This document shows positions 54,575-64,000 of a stretch of DNA of 64,000 nucleotides, piece after piece (position 1 is the first letter of the stretch; each line of letters begins with the position of its first letter). The position numbers and the translations under genes were made by a program. The stretch covers positions 69,707,536-69,771,535 of the forward strand of contig OX352764.1 of NCBI GenBank assembly GCA_947095585.1, read 5' to 3'. The stretch comes from Nephrocerus scutellatus. Lineage: Eukaryota; Arthropoda; Insecta; Diptera; Pipunculidae. The notes under the pieces were generated by a model, which was not told the DNA's origin, searched no databases, and saw only the letters and a program-made list of their open reading frames with translations.

Positions 54575-56430
54575 CTTTTTTTTATAATGTACGGACGGTA
54601 AAAATATTTGCACCCTTATAGTGCTTAGCACAGCGTGGCGTTAGGAAATTAGGGAGAGGAAAAGATAAGATGTCTATACACGCGTGTTTCAAATAACTGC
54701 AGATCATATAAATGCAGAAACACAGAATCGGGCTATTCATTCCACATAACTGTAGTGCGGCTAAAGAAGGAATCTCTGAATTGTCCGAAGATAGGCCTAA
54801 TCGTAGATCCGTGGGCTCGAGTTGAGGCACGGGTATTACGGATGTGTTCGAGAATGGGTGGGATACATCTGGATATTTCGTTTGAACACCGCTTGTGAAA
54901 AAAGTGATAAAACAGTAAGTTTTAGATTGTAAATAGTAGCCAGATCTGAAGAAGTACATTTTGTACCGTTTTAGGAAACCTAAACATTTCACAGCATTCT
55001 TAGCGATGGCAAATATGTGGTCGTTCCAACGAAGCTTGTTGGTGACGCACATACCTAATAGAGAGTTGTTCAGTTTCTTCGGTGCAAGATCCATTCATGG
55101 ATAAAGGTTGGGGGTTTTAGAAGCGTAAAATTCAACTCTATTATGTAGTCCCCACCTTGTTATGATGTCAAGGTCATAATTTAACGGGCTTAACATATGT
55201 TGTTGTTCAAGTTCCACTTGCGGCGAAGAGGGGCGTGCAGAAAGCGTGAAATAATATGAAAAGCTAAGAGTGCTGTCGTCAGTGAAAGAATGGATTGGAT
55301 TAGAAGTAGCGAATAGAAGATCATTAATGAAAATGAGAAAGGGTGTCGGAGACAAAACAGAGCCTTGTGGAACACCGGCGTTTTTGCGGTGAACATTAGA
55401 TTTGAAACCGTCCAAAACAACCCGGATTGAACTGCCAGAAAGGTAGTTACTAGTCCAATCAAGCAGGGCCTTATCAATTCCATAGGCATTCATTTTCGAC
55501 AAAAGAGCTTGATGCCAGACTCTGTCAAATGCTTTGGAAATATAAAGTGCAACAACTTTGCTTTCACCAAATTTGTGAATAGACTGGTTCCATTTTTCAG
55601 TGAGATAAGCCATCAGGTCACCTGTAGAACCTTGCCTACGAAAACCGTACAGCTGATGGTCGCTAAGGATTTCACGTGATTCAATGTATTGCATAAGCTT
55701 ACGATCAGCGTTTCCATGACCTTAGAAAGTATGGATGTTAGCGCAATTGGTCGGTAGGAGGAAAGAGATGACAGTTCGCCTTTTTTAGGAACAGGCTCGA
55801 TAAAGGCTGTTTTCCAATTCATTGGAACGACTCCAGAAGAATAAGAGAAATGGAAAAGCCTGCGCAGTGGCAATGCCAACGTTGAAGAACACCTCTGCAA
55901 AACTATAGCGGGAATACCATCAGGCCCAGCAGATTTATGAATGTTGAGATCATTTAATACTCTAGCCACTTGACTAGTATGAAAGTAAATCTGCCCTATA
56001 GAGGATTCGATTCCTGCAAGTACCGGCGGCGACACCGCGCTATCTGGTAGCGTGGATCTAGCTGCGAAATGCAAAACAAGCAGATTGGCCTTGTCTATAG
56101 AGCTGGCGGTTGGAATGTCATTGTTAATGAGCGTTGGAATTGAAGACGAGACAGTATTTTTAATTCTTTTCACGAATGACTAAAAATTTTACTTCCTTTG
56201 GGACATTAAAGTATTTTTGTCTCAGTTTCTGGTTATAGTCGAATTTTACTCGTCTAAGGTAGACATTGCAATCATTTCTGACTCGTCTAAATTTGGTTCG
56301 GTTTTTCACAGTGTGGTTTTTTTAATATACCCGAAAGCATACTTCCCGGTTCCTATTAGCCTTTTTGCAGCTTAAATCATACCAAGCTCAATTAAGACGA
56401 ACCGTGATGCTTAGGGACAATGACAGCACT
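54575..56430 (-). pseudogene. Jockey/CR1-like LINE, linker and RT, 5' truncated
   Basis: Best copy of the family also found at 9100, 12390, 40765 and 58940. From 56430 downward: linker (KNRTKFRRVRNDCNVYLRRV); RT start (SAGPDGIPAIVLQRC; SYRPIALTSILSKVMETLI) in the frame 56173-55613; main RT (STGDLMAYLTEKWNQSIHKF; GVPQGSVLSPTPFLIFINDL) in the frame 55694-55095; C-terminal part in 55094-54582. The catalytic box reads FTDDS, not FADDS, and the upstream catalytic D is replaced (VALYISKAFDRVW). A plus-strand T-run at 54574-54581 is the A-tail. Dead copy with two frameshifts. Confidence 0.92.
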
Positions 56431-56439
56431 CCAAACAAA

Positions 56440-56694
56440 CTGCTGCTAGTATTATGCCTTTCTGGCAGTTAAGAATTGAGCGACTGACAAAGCAATCACA
56501 CACTGCCCGCCTCTCTATAGAGTACGGAACCAAACACACTGGAGCATCGAATTTTTACGTAAACGATTCACGTTCAGCAGCATCAACCGGAACGAGTAAA
56601 AGAAGGAAAAGGAAAGAGAAAGGAACAAAAAGGAAGCAGGTAGCAGGTATTTCAACGGCACGCTATTTAGAACGTTGCGTAAAGAAGAAAAAAA
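56440..56694. other. Spacer, no gene recognised
   Basis: Contains a lysine-rich 85-codon plus frame (56454-56711) that I do not recognise. It may be further eroded LINE sequence. Confidence 0.35.
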
Positions 56695-57535
56695 AAACCC
56701 ATAAAAATTGAAATTTTTCATGTAAAGTCTCTAAAAGGATATACATATGTGTGCAAAGTTTGAACCGCGTTAATTTGGGAAAAAATAATATTAGAGCCCC
56801 CTTCACTTCAAAAATGTGTAAGAAAAATTTGTATTGGAAAAAAATTCAAATCAAAAACTAAAAAATGTTTACAAAAAGTTCGGTCTATCGGAGATACACA
56901 TATGTTTAAAATTTTAAGTAAATCGGGCTAATTTAAAAAAAATGTATGTCCCCGCCCCCGGGCATCATGACCCATTCGCTCCAAAAACTTTACAAAAACT
57001 TTTGTCCCTCGGTATAAACATATGATTACACACGTATATAAAATTTAAAGAAAATCGGGTTTTTTGAAAAAATTTGTTGGGGCCCCGTGACCCGGGGTTT
57101 CCAAAATGTTTACAAAAAATGTTGTCTATCGAAAATACACGCGTATATAAAATTTGAAGAAAATCTGGTTAATTTTTTTTAATAAAAGTTTTAGGGACCC
57201 CGAGTCCCGGCGTCTCCAAAAACTTTACAAAAAATGTTGTCTATCGGAGATACACGAGTCTATAAAATATGAAGAAAATCGGGTTAATTTTTTAAAAAAG
57301 TTTTTGGGGCCCCACGACCCCGAGGCCCGGGGTCTCCAAAATTTTTACAAAAAGTGTTGTCCGGCGGAGATAAACATGCGTATAAAATTTTAAAAAAATT
57401 GTATGGGGCCCCACAGCCCCGGCGGCCGTGGTCTCCAAAATTTTTACAAAAAGTGTTGTCCGTGGAGATACACACGTATATAAAATTTGAAGAAAATCGG
57501 GTTAATTTTTAAAAAAATTTTCGCGACCCCGTCGT
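56695..57535. repeat. Modular repeat array, best preserved copy
   Basis: Six to seven plus-oriented units. TTTACAAAAAATGTTGTC-type landmarks occur at about 57109, 57224, 57344 and 57443, giving spacings of 115, 120 and 99 bases. Each unit has a fixed order: GTTGTC-TATCGGAGATACAC, ATAAAATTTGAAGAAAATCG, GGTTAATTTTT, a GC-rich block (GGGGCCCCACGACCCCGAGG) and CTCCAAAA. The GC-rich block is the most variable part. Confidence 0.92.
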
Positions 57536-57629
57536 CCGTTAACTAGAACAGTACACAGTACACAGAACAGCGGAAGTCTTACCAAAGAGTCCGCATGTCA
57601 TGAAATAATAGTGTAAGTATGGGAGGAAG

Positions 57630-58770
57630 AAGCTATGTCAGAAGACTGGCGTAGAGGCATCCCGTGCCCCATACATAAGAAGGAGATATCACAAAATACA
57701 GCAATTATCGTGGTATACTCACTACACCATCTTTTTATAGACTTTAAAGCCGCCTATGACAGCATAGCTAGAGTAGAACTTTATAAAGCCATAAGAGAAT
57801 TCGGCATCCCAAATAACGACTGACACGACTATGTAGGTTGACCATGACCAATTTTATAAGCCAAGTAGTAATATCCGGATCACTATCAAGCCCATTCAAC
57901 ATCTATAACGGGGTTCGACAAGGGGATGGAATGGCCTGTGTCCTCTTCAACCAGGCATTGGAGAAAGTGATCCGAGACTCTGACGTAACGGCGAGTGGAA
58001 CAATCCTCTATAAGTCCATTCAAATACTGGCGTACGCAGACGATGTTAACATAGTTGGTAGAAACCCAAGAGCTGTACAGGAAGCTTTCATCCAGATCGA
58101 GCAGGCGGCACGAAATATGGGGCTGCACATAATGAGAGCAAAGCTAAGTACATGGTGGCTACGTCTGCGAGTAGAAGATCCAACAATGGTCCCGCAATTA
58201 AAATAGTGGAGCGCGAATTTGAAGAAGTGCAATCCTTAAACTAACGCGCATGGTTGCTTAAAGCCACAAAGCCTACTATAGTCTGTCAAGACTCTATAAA
58301 TCCAGGAACTTAACCGTAACATCCAAGCTACTGATATATAAGACAATAAGAGTAGTTACATATGGATCCGAGACTTTGGTGCTTAGCAAAAAGCATTCTG
58401 ACCTTTTAGCCGCGTTCGAGAGAAAAGTCTGACAGAGAATTGTTGGCCTCGTATGTGAGGAAGGACGATTCCGGAGACTCTATAATGATGGGATATACGA
58501 CCGTTACCGCGATGTCGACATCGTGAAGACTTAGCTTGCATGAGCGAAGAGGATCCTGCTCGGAAAGTCCTTTGCGGTAGGATTTATGGAACACGACAGC
58601 GAGGCCGACCAAGCCTACGCTGGAAGGATGGCGTAGACCAGGACGCCCAGAGTTTACGGATGCCAAACTGGATGACATCGGCTCGAAATCGGGACCGGTG
58701 GAGAGACTTTTTGCGTGAGGCCAGGACCGGACCCCGGTTGTAGAGCCAAATATGATGATGATGATGAAAA
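57630..58770 (+). pseudogene. RTE LINE reverse transcriptase and 3' end
   Basis: DWRRGIPCPIHKKE, then FIDFKAAYDSIARVELYKAI (catalytic D), GVRQGDGMACVLFNQALEKV, the intact catalytic LAYADDVNIVGRNP, and further downstream across frames the C-terminal RIYGTRQRGRPSLRWKDGV and DRWRDFLREARTGPRL. The end is GATGATGATGATGA (58751-58765), a short repeat tail typical of RTE elements. At least four frame breaks. The 33690 and 40590 fragments belong to the same family. Confidence 0.92.
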
Positions 58771-58939
58771 TATCGTTATCAAAATTGTTGCACAATATCT
58801 CTCCACACTATGATATTATATGATCAACTTGACAACATCCAAAAGACCTTCAAGGACAGATACGTCTGAAATAAATACGAAAAAGAAATTAAACAAAAAA
58901 ATTTCGGCAATTATCCACGAATTGATATTTCATTAAGAA

Positions 58940-59430
58940 ACTAAAAGAAATGCAATGCTCGGTTTGTCCGTCAAAAACAAGCTTCGTTGGATCGACCATT
59001 CGGCATCGCATTTCTAAAACGGTGCAAGATTTTACTTTACTCCCTAAGACCTGGCTACTATTTACAAGGCATATATTCACCCTAAATGTTAACACAACTG
59101 TATTGTCTGATCAGTTGATCACAAGACATACATTGCATCTACTGTACAGAATTCAGAACCGCGTGATAAAGCTCATTGACGTCGAATACATCACGATATA
59201 AATCCAATTACTTGAACATCGTATGAATGTTTCCTGCTTGTCATTGTTTTATCGCTTTTTCCACAAGCGGTTTTCAAAAGAAATATCCAGGTGTATCCCG
59301 CCCTTCCTCCAGTTCATCCGCAATACCGGTGCTTCAACTCGAGCGAAGGGATCTATTACTAAGCCATTCTTTTGCCATTGGAAGTTACTTAGGACGACAC
59401 AATTTTTTAATATACTTCCCATAGCTGATG
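58940..59430 (+). pseudogene. Jockey/CR1-like LINE C-terminal fragment
   Basis: KNKLRWIDHSA, then DLATIYKAYIHPKC-like sequence, RIQNRVIKLID and NVSCLSLFYRFFHKRFSKEI, the tail of the family at 54575-56430. Frames are broken. Confidence 0.8.
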
Positions 59431-59629
59431 GGTGAAGTTAGCTCCATTTCAACTATATATACTTGCCATTTAATCATGGAAATTACACGCCTCAACAAAG
59501 AGAAGTCATCACCCCATAATTCCCCTCCAATGATTCTGGCAACGCAGTCATAGTGAATGTAATTCGCTACCGTGTTGATCATGCTGACTGATTTTTTAGT
59601 ATTTTGGAATAAAATTAAAAAGTTTGTCT

Positions 59630-59800
59630 TGGAACATATGTGGTTTCAACAAGCCGGCGCCTCATCCTATACCAACCAATCGAGTTATTGAAGTCAATGA
59701 TCGGCGACTTCATGATTGGATCTTTCAAGTGACCTCGTTCGTGTGAATTAACGCCTTGTCGAGAGAAGCAAAATGATTTTTCACAACAGAAAGGTCTTGA
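59630..59800 (+). pseudogene. Mariner-like transposase scrap
   Basis: MWFQQAGASSYTNQ (the catalytic D of WFQQD is A here) and, in another frame, PRSCELTPC, which corresponds to the 'P-R-S-x-D-L-T-P' box holding the third catalytic residue. Weak but in correct order and spacing. The rest (59435-59630) shows nothing. Confidence 0.5.
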
Positions 59801-59932
59801 CCACACGATCTCAAAACGCACAATTTTAGCCGTTGCTCACCCGACCCCATAAATTGGGGTAAAATATAAAATGTTAATATCAGCCACATTTACCAACCCA
59901 TTTTTATGAAGTTTCAACGTATTGTTACGAAA

Positions 59933-60550
59933 AGTAGTTACTAGCGCATATAATAGTAGGTTTGAATCCTATATAAATAAATCCCAAAAAGGTACTAAAA
60001 TTAGAACTAAAAATAATGCATACTAAAAATAAGCATTTTTATGTAGCATACTTTTAGGCTGTAAGACTATTATATTATATCAAAAATGTGGTCAAACCGG
60101 TTTGTGCGGTTTTTGTAAAAGAACATGATTGAACATGTAGTCTATTTTTAGAAGATGACTCACTACATATAAGTATCGTTAGTTGTAAGTAAGGGAATAA
60201 GGCTACAATTTTCTGGTCTTTTCTCTATCTATAAGATTGGAAGTTTCTGGAAGCTTTTCAATGAGTATAAAAGGTGGAGTTCCCTGCAGAGAAATTATTA
60301 GTTAATTGAAATTTAACCAGTGAAGTTGCAAAAGTTCTTGCAAAGCGATTAAGGTACTACCTAAGAGAATTATTGTAAAGTACAAGTATTATAAGTGTTC
60401 TTGTGTACATTTAGAGCTATCACCAGTATAAATTGTGAACTTGTGTTATTATTACTGTTTGTGAATTAAAGTTGTTATTTATAAATTAATAAACTTGTGT
60501 TGTGTTTTATTTGCAAAATCTTTTACGAACTCGAAAGCCTGAATTTCGCA
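59933..60550 (+). repeat. LTR of the TGTTACG family, third long copy
   Basis: TGTTACGAAAAGTAGTTA to CCTGAATTTCGCA, colinear with the solo LTR at 32704-33370, including the TATA-like region (AGTATAAAAGG near 60264) and poly(A) region near 60490. The right terminus lacks the final CA. Sequence left of it (59884-59930) and right of it (60634-60680) are similar, about 45 bases each. Confidence 0.88.
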
Positions 60551-60839
60551 ATATTATATTATTGGCATGTGGAAGAAGATTATATGCTAAAGTACACCCT
60601 CCTTGCCTGTCCCAAGGTGTGGGAAATGCAAAATTTCAATATTTGCCATTTTTACCAACCTATTTTTATGAAATTTTCAATGTAAATCGAATTATGTTAG
60701 ATTGGGCACGTTTGTCTAATCTAATGGCTTCGAATTATTTGTACTTGATAATTTCGAAAAATCTGTGTTAAATTTTATTAAGAGTACTTGAGTGTAGATG
60801 TTAAATAGAACATATATATATAGTCATTATGTTCTAGTA

Positions 60840-61112
60840 CCGCAACAGACCATTGCGGTGCAAGCCCTAGCTTCTCGCAACCATTTGTGTTGAGCACGTA
60901 TATTTTTGCAAATGGAGGTTACCTACAATTTAATTCCCGGATCCAAACGGCGAATTGAGAAGCTTTCCGTGACAAGTTATTACTCTTGGACGTTTGTTAG
61001 ACTTTTGCGAGAGGTGGAACACCGTGAAAATACTTTTGCTGTTACTGGGATTCAAACCACGAATATCCTTCTTAGTAAACATGCTCTTATCCACTGAGCC
61101 ATGGCGCCCACC
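60840..61112 (-). mobile_element. tRNA-derived SINE (family B), copy 3
   Basis: The minus strand starts GGGCGCCATGGCTCAGTGG (61110) with box A TGGCTCAGTGG and a box B-like GTGGTTTGAATCC; the body matches the copy at 52694 (GAGAAGCTTTCC; ACAAATGGTTGCGAGAAGC). The left end is near 60840. Confidence 0.88.
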
Positions 61113-61837
61113 TTGTACCGATATATCTTAGTATAATACTGTCCTATTAGTTAGCCACCTTACCACTGGGGGGGTAGCTAACCAACCCAAAAAATAACGA
61201 CAAACCTTTTGAATGATCAAAAAAATAATGATTTATTATTCTTATTAATAATATTTTATTTAATCTTGGTAGATTTTTATAGACTTTATTATAATTTAAA
61301 TATTTTCAATATTTCGGTCTTTCGGACTATTATCAAGGAAAAAAAGTATAAATGAAAAGATTATTCAGAAATTAATGAAAACAATTTTTTTTAAACAATT
61401 TATTAAAATACGTAATGATTTATTGCATATGTAACATTAATACAAAATAATAATAAAAAATAATACGAGTATGCAGTCAGTTGTTTGTTTTCAAGGTGAG
61501 CTGTAAGTAGTCTGAGCTCATGTTTCGCATAGCCGGAATCCCGGAATTCTTTGTCGTTTGAATCAATTGGTTTCATAGGTTTCATGCATATTGGGTTCTA
61601 TTGCATGCCTTATGAAGAATATAAAATGAAATAAAATGACTATTAAACAATAGATTTAAAATGTCTCAAACTTAAGATATTCGACGCTGTTAGCTTTTTA
61701 AAAGGAAAATTATTAATCCGTAAAATCATGCATAAAAACGTAAATTATATATTTGCGGGGTTTAGAGTTTTATTTCGAGTTTGGATTAAATTTCGATCTG
61801 AGTATTTCAGCACATGGGTTGAAGGTTTAAAATTGGA
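61113..61837. other. AT-rich spacer, no gene seen
   Basis: Sequence between the SINE and the Copia element. No Copia LTR was identified here, so the left end of that element is not defined. Confidence 0.45.
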
Positions 61838-62449
61838 TTAGATGGTATGTAATTGCATATATTTCGATTCGACCTCGCTGAGCGAGTGTATTCGAGTCCA
61901 GTCGAGCTCGTCGGAACTCGACTTAATATACACATCTGCATCAATGTCGCCTTGCAAGAAAGCGGTGACAGCGTTCATTTGATGTATTTTCAAACCATTT
62001 TCAACTGCTAAAGCCATCAAAAATCTTATCGAAGCATAGCGAATTACAGGTGAGAAAGTTTCATTGTATTCTACACCATATTTCTGTGAGCAACCTTTCA
62101 CGACCAAGCGACCATAATCATTAAATTCTCGAAGCTTTGGTTCACGCGTAGATCTTCTCAATTCAATTTCAGGTGTCGCAACATCTTTTTCAGGTTGATA
62201 ATCTCGATCATCAACATTATCAATTTCACCAGCATCAATCAAAGTAACATCAGTTTCAAACGATGAATCTTCAGTGTTCTCATAATTTCTCACTTCAGCT
62301 GGACTCACATTGTTATCAGTTGATAACGTCACCATCAAATCACAATTTTTTTCATGAAAAACAACATCTCTACTTATTGTTAGTTGTTTCGTTTTTGGAT
62401 CAATGCAACGAAAACCTTTGGTTTTGCTGTCATACCCCACGAATATCAT
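61838..62449 (-). pseudogene. Copia connection and RT N-terminus, truncated
   Basis: 203 codons: MIFVGYDSKTKGFRCIDPKT (integrase end), an acidic linker, then RT start VVKGCSQKYGVEYNETFSPV and LKIHQMNAVTAFLQGDID, where the catalytic D of LDVKTAF is replaced by N. After VYIKSSSDE the sequence departs from RT, so the YVDD catalytic box and RNase H are missing by deletion. Confidence 0.9.
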
Positions 62450-62870
62450 TTTTCGCTACTTCGAGTCGAACTTCTCCCCTTTTGTTTAGGAACATGTACC
62501 ATTACAGCGGATCCAAAAATTTTCATATGAGATACATTTACTTTGATGCCCGTCCATACTTCTTCAGGAGTTTTGTTCACCAAAATTGTTGAAGTTGTTC
62601 TGTTGATAATGTAGGCTGCCATTGCATCCGCTTCGGCCCAAAAACGTTTATCCAAATCAGCATCAAACATCATACACCTTGAACGTTCCACAATTGTTCG
62701 GTTCATTCTCTCTGCAAGACCATTTTGTTCAGGAGTGTACACATTTGTAAATTGATGCTTTATACCGCGTTGTTTAAGGAAACTCTCAAACTCTTTGGAA
62801 AAATATTCAGTGCCATTGTCAGTTCTGAATTTCTTTATTTTACGACCAACAAAACAACGGCAACAAATGA
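62446..62870 (-). pseudogene. Copia integrase C-terminal remnant
   Basis: The frame from 62742 begins YTPEQNGLAERMNRTIVERS, with the catalytic E of the integrase core, then RFWAEADAMAAYIINR and the GKR-type VWTGIKVNVSHMKIFGSAV. It is open to 62446, where an overlapping frame starts. Confidence 0.9.
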
Positions 62871-63590
62871 TTCAAAAACTTGAGATTTGGACGACAAAAA
62901 TAGACAAATAGTTTTCTTGAACAATCATCAATGAATGACAAAAAATATTTTGCGCCACCAAATTAATTTTTCTCCATCGGGCCACAGACATCAGAGTGGA
63001 TTAAATCCAGCACATTATCAGAACGCTTACCACTAGACTTGAAAGGGAGGCGCGATTGCTTTCCCATTGCACAAACTTCACATTTCAAGATTTCATCATT
63101 TGCGAACATCATTCCATCTACTACATTACGCATGTCAAAAAGTGTTTTGTAATTTACATGACCAAGACGTCTGTGCCATGTTAATGCACTACTTTCTTTT
63201 GATTATGTCAACATACATTTATCGGTAGAGGTTGAAATCCTGTATACACCATCCTGTGACTTACATTGCGCAAACAAATCACCATTTTTGTCATAAATTT
63301 TACCACCATCACTATCAAAAACAATTTTATTACCTTTTCCGACAATTTTACTGACGGATAAAAGATTAGCAGACAGATCAGGAAAATGTAAGACTTCTGC
63401 TACTGGTATTGTATTATTTTTTATTGATAGAACAGTTTCACCAACACATTTCACTGGCATCTTCATATCATTTGCTGCTACTATTTCAGCAGCTTCAGTT
63501 GATCTTTGATTTTTCAATAAATTTGCATCAGGCGTCATGTGACTCGACGCACCACTGTCTAAAAACCAATCGTATGATTTTTTGATTGTG
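62870..63590 (-). pseudogene. Copia protease and pre-integrase remnant
   Basis: The frame 63538-63203 starts MTPDANLLKNQRS, which in Copia follows the protease active site (D-S-G-A-S-x-H), and includes VLHFPDLSANLLSVSKIVGK. Just upstream (63565-63540) 'DSGASSHM'-type residues are seen in the same region. Toward 63180-62870 integrase zinc-domain features (HRRLGHVNYKTL-like; CEVCAMGK) appear in other frames. Interrupted by stops. Confidence 0.8.
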
Positions 63591-64000
63591 AGAATAAAGA
63601 TACGCCTAATGCTCTTTTAGCTGATTAACTTTTATAGCTTTTAACATTATTCTGACTTTTATTCTTCTCACAATTCGACAATGACTTCTGCTTCTATTTG
63701 ATTTTATTGCATTCAAAACTCTTGTGATTTTTACCACCACATTCATAACAAATTATACTTCCAGTAAGACGATTTTTATGTTTTGATGAATTTTTTACAT
63801 TGTATTTACTGAAAAACGCATTGCTTTCGTTTGACTTTGATATGTACTATGTGTCAAGTAATTTCATTTTGATGTGATCTGCATTGATGGTTTCACTTGC
63901 TTCAAAACTCAGAATAAGAGGTTTAAATTCATTAGTCAAACCTGCCAACATAATTGCAGCCATCCAGTCATCATCTATTTTGAATCCAATGCTATTTAAT
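63560..64000 (-). pseudogene. Copia Gag remnant with zinc knuckle
   Basis: GFKIDDDWMAAIMLAGLTNE and FKPLILSFEASE near 63970-63900 match Copia Gag; CYECGGKNHKSFEC (near 63755-63715) is the CCHC knuckle. In-frame stops (for example after KLLDT near 63847) disrupt it. The start is outside the window. Confidence 0.85.

Larger units (their letters stand above)
61838..64000 (-). mobile_element. Ty1/Copia retrotransposon, runs off right edge
   Basis: From 64000 down: Gag with a CCHC zinc knuckle, protease, integrase and the start of RT, the Copia order (integrase before RT). Frames are broken between domains, and most of RT and RNase H is missing at the left. Details under the following entries. 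Confidence 0.92.

Noticed and set aside
58540..58743. Host gene on the plus strand
   Set aside because: The product is the C-terminal part of an RTE LINE.

Overview
The window looks like insect nuclear DNA, most probably from a higher fly (Diptera). The signs are 55-63 bp introns, arthropod-type retroelements (Ty3/Gypsy with an env remnant, BEL/Pao, Copia, Jockey-, LOA/I- and RTE-like LINEs, mariner), tRNA-derived SINEs and a dipteran-like candidate securin. The species assignment is inference. The region is transposon-dense and AT-rich, as in pericentromeric or otherwise repeat-rich chromatin. Nearly every long open frame belongs to a mobile element, and most are broken.

Layout. 1-6045: a largely intact minus-strand Ty3/Gypsy element (gag, pol, a textbook -1 frameshift signal, a tRNA-Lys-type primer site, and a long LTR carrying a 52/53-bp alternating minisatellite). 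6120-13350: a palindromic, foldback-like structure whose arms are degenerate 11-12 bp satellite (CTCAAGACCCC on the left, its complement on the right), filled with Gypsy and LINE debris. 14230-15090: LINE endonuclease debris. 16179-16959: the only convincing host gene, a three-exon gene for a 220-residue securin-like protein, with an inverted repeat upstream and a convergent pseudogene (three in-frame stops) downstream. 18474-21525: LINE, modular-repeat and BEL/Pao remnants, then a MITE.

22391-28734: a full-length minus-strand Jockey-like LINE bounded by an 11-bp target-site duplication; it contains a 1562-bp tandem duplication whose copies differ at one base that I found. 28866-34430: a SINE with an 11-bp target-site duplication, arrays of an unusual modular repeat, a 5S rRNA-like sequence, a LINE tail interrupted by another SINE, and LTRs of one family, one a solo LTR with a perfect 4-bp duplication. 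34430-40570 is AT-rich with a small MITE, a 160-bp-class tandem array and little else.

40590-42440: LINE (Jockey-like and RTE) fragments. 43283-49020: a decayed Gypsy/errantivirus-like provirus with gag, protease, integrase and env remnants; its 3' LTR was invaded by a 5'-truncated RNase H-bearing LINE with a 12-bp target-site duplication. 50340-52340: two unrelated mariner fossils. 52694-61112: SINEs, Jockey-like and RTE LINE pieces, another modular array, a mariner scrap and an LTR. 61838-64000: a minus-strand Copia element running off the right edge.

The most interesting items are the modular repeat family (100-120 bp internal units, inverted end motif), the foldback-like satellite palindrome, the LINE tandem duplication, the frameshift signal, and the securin candidate with its neighbouring pseudogene.
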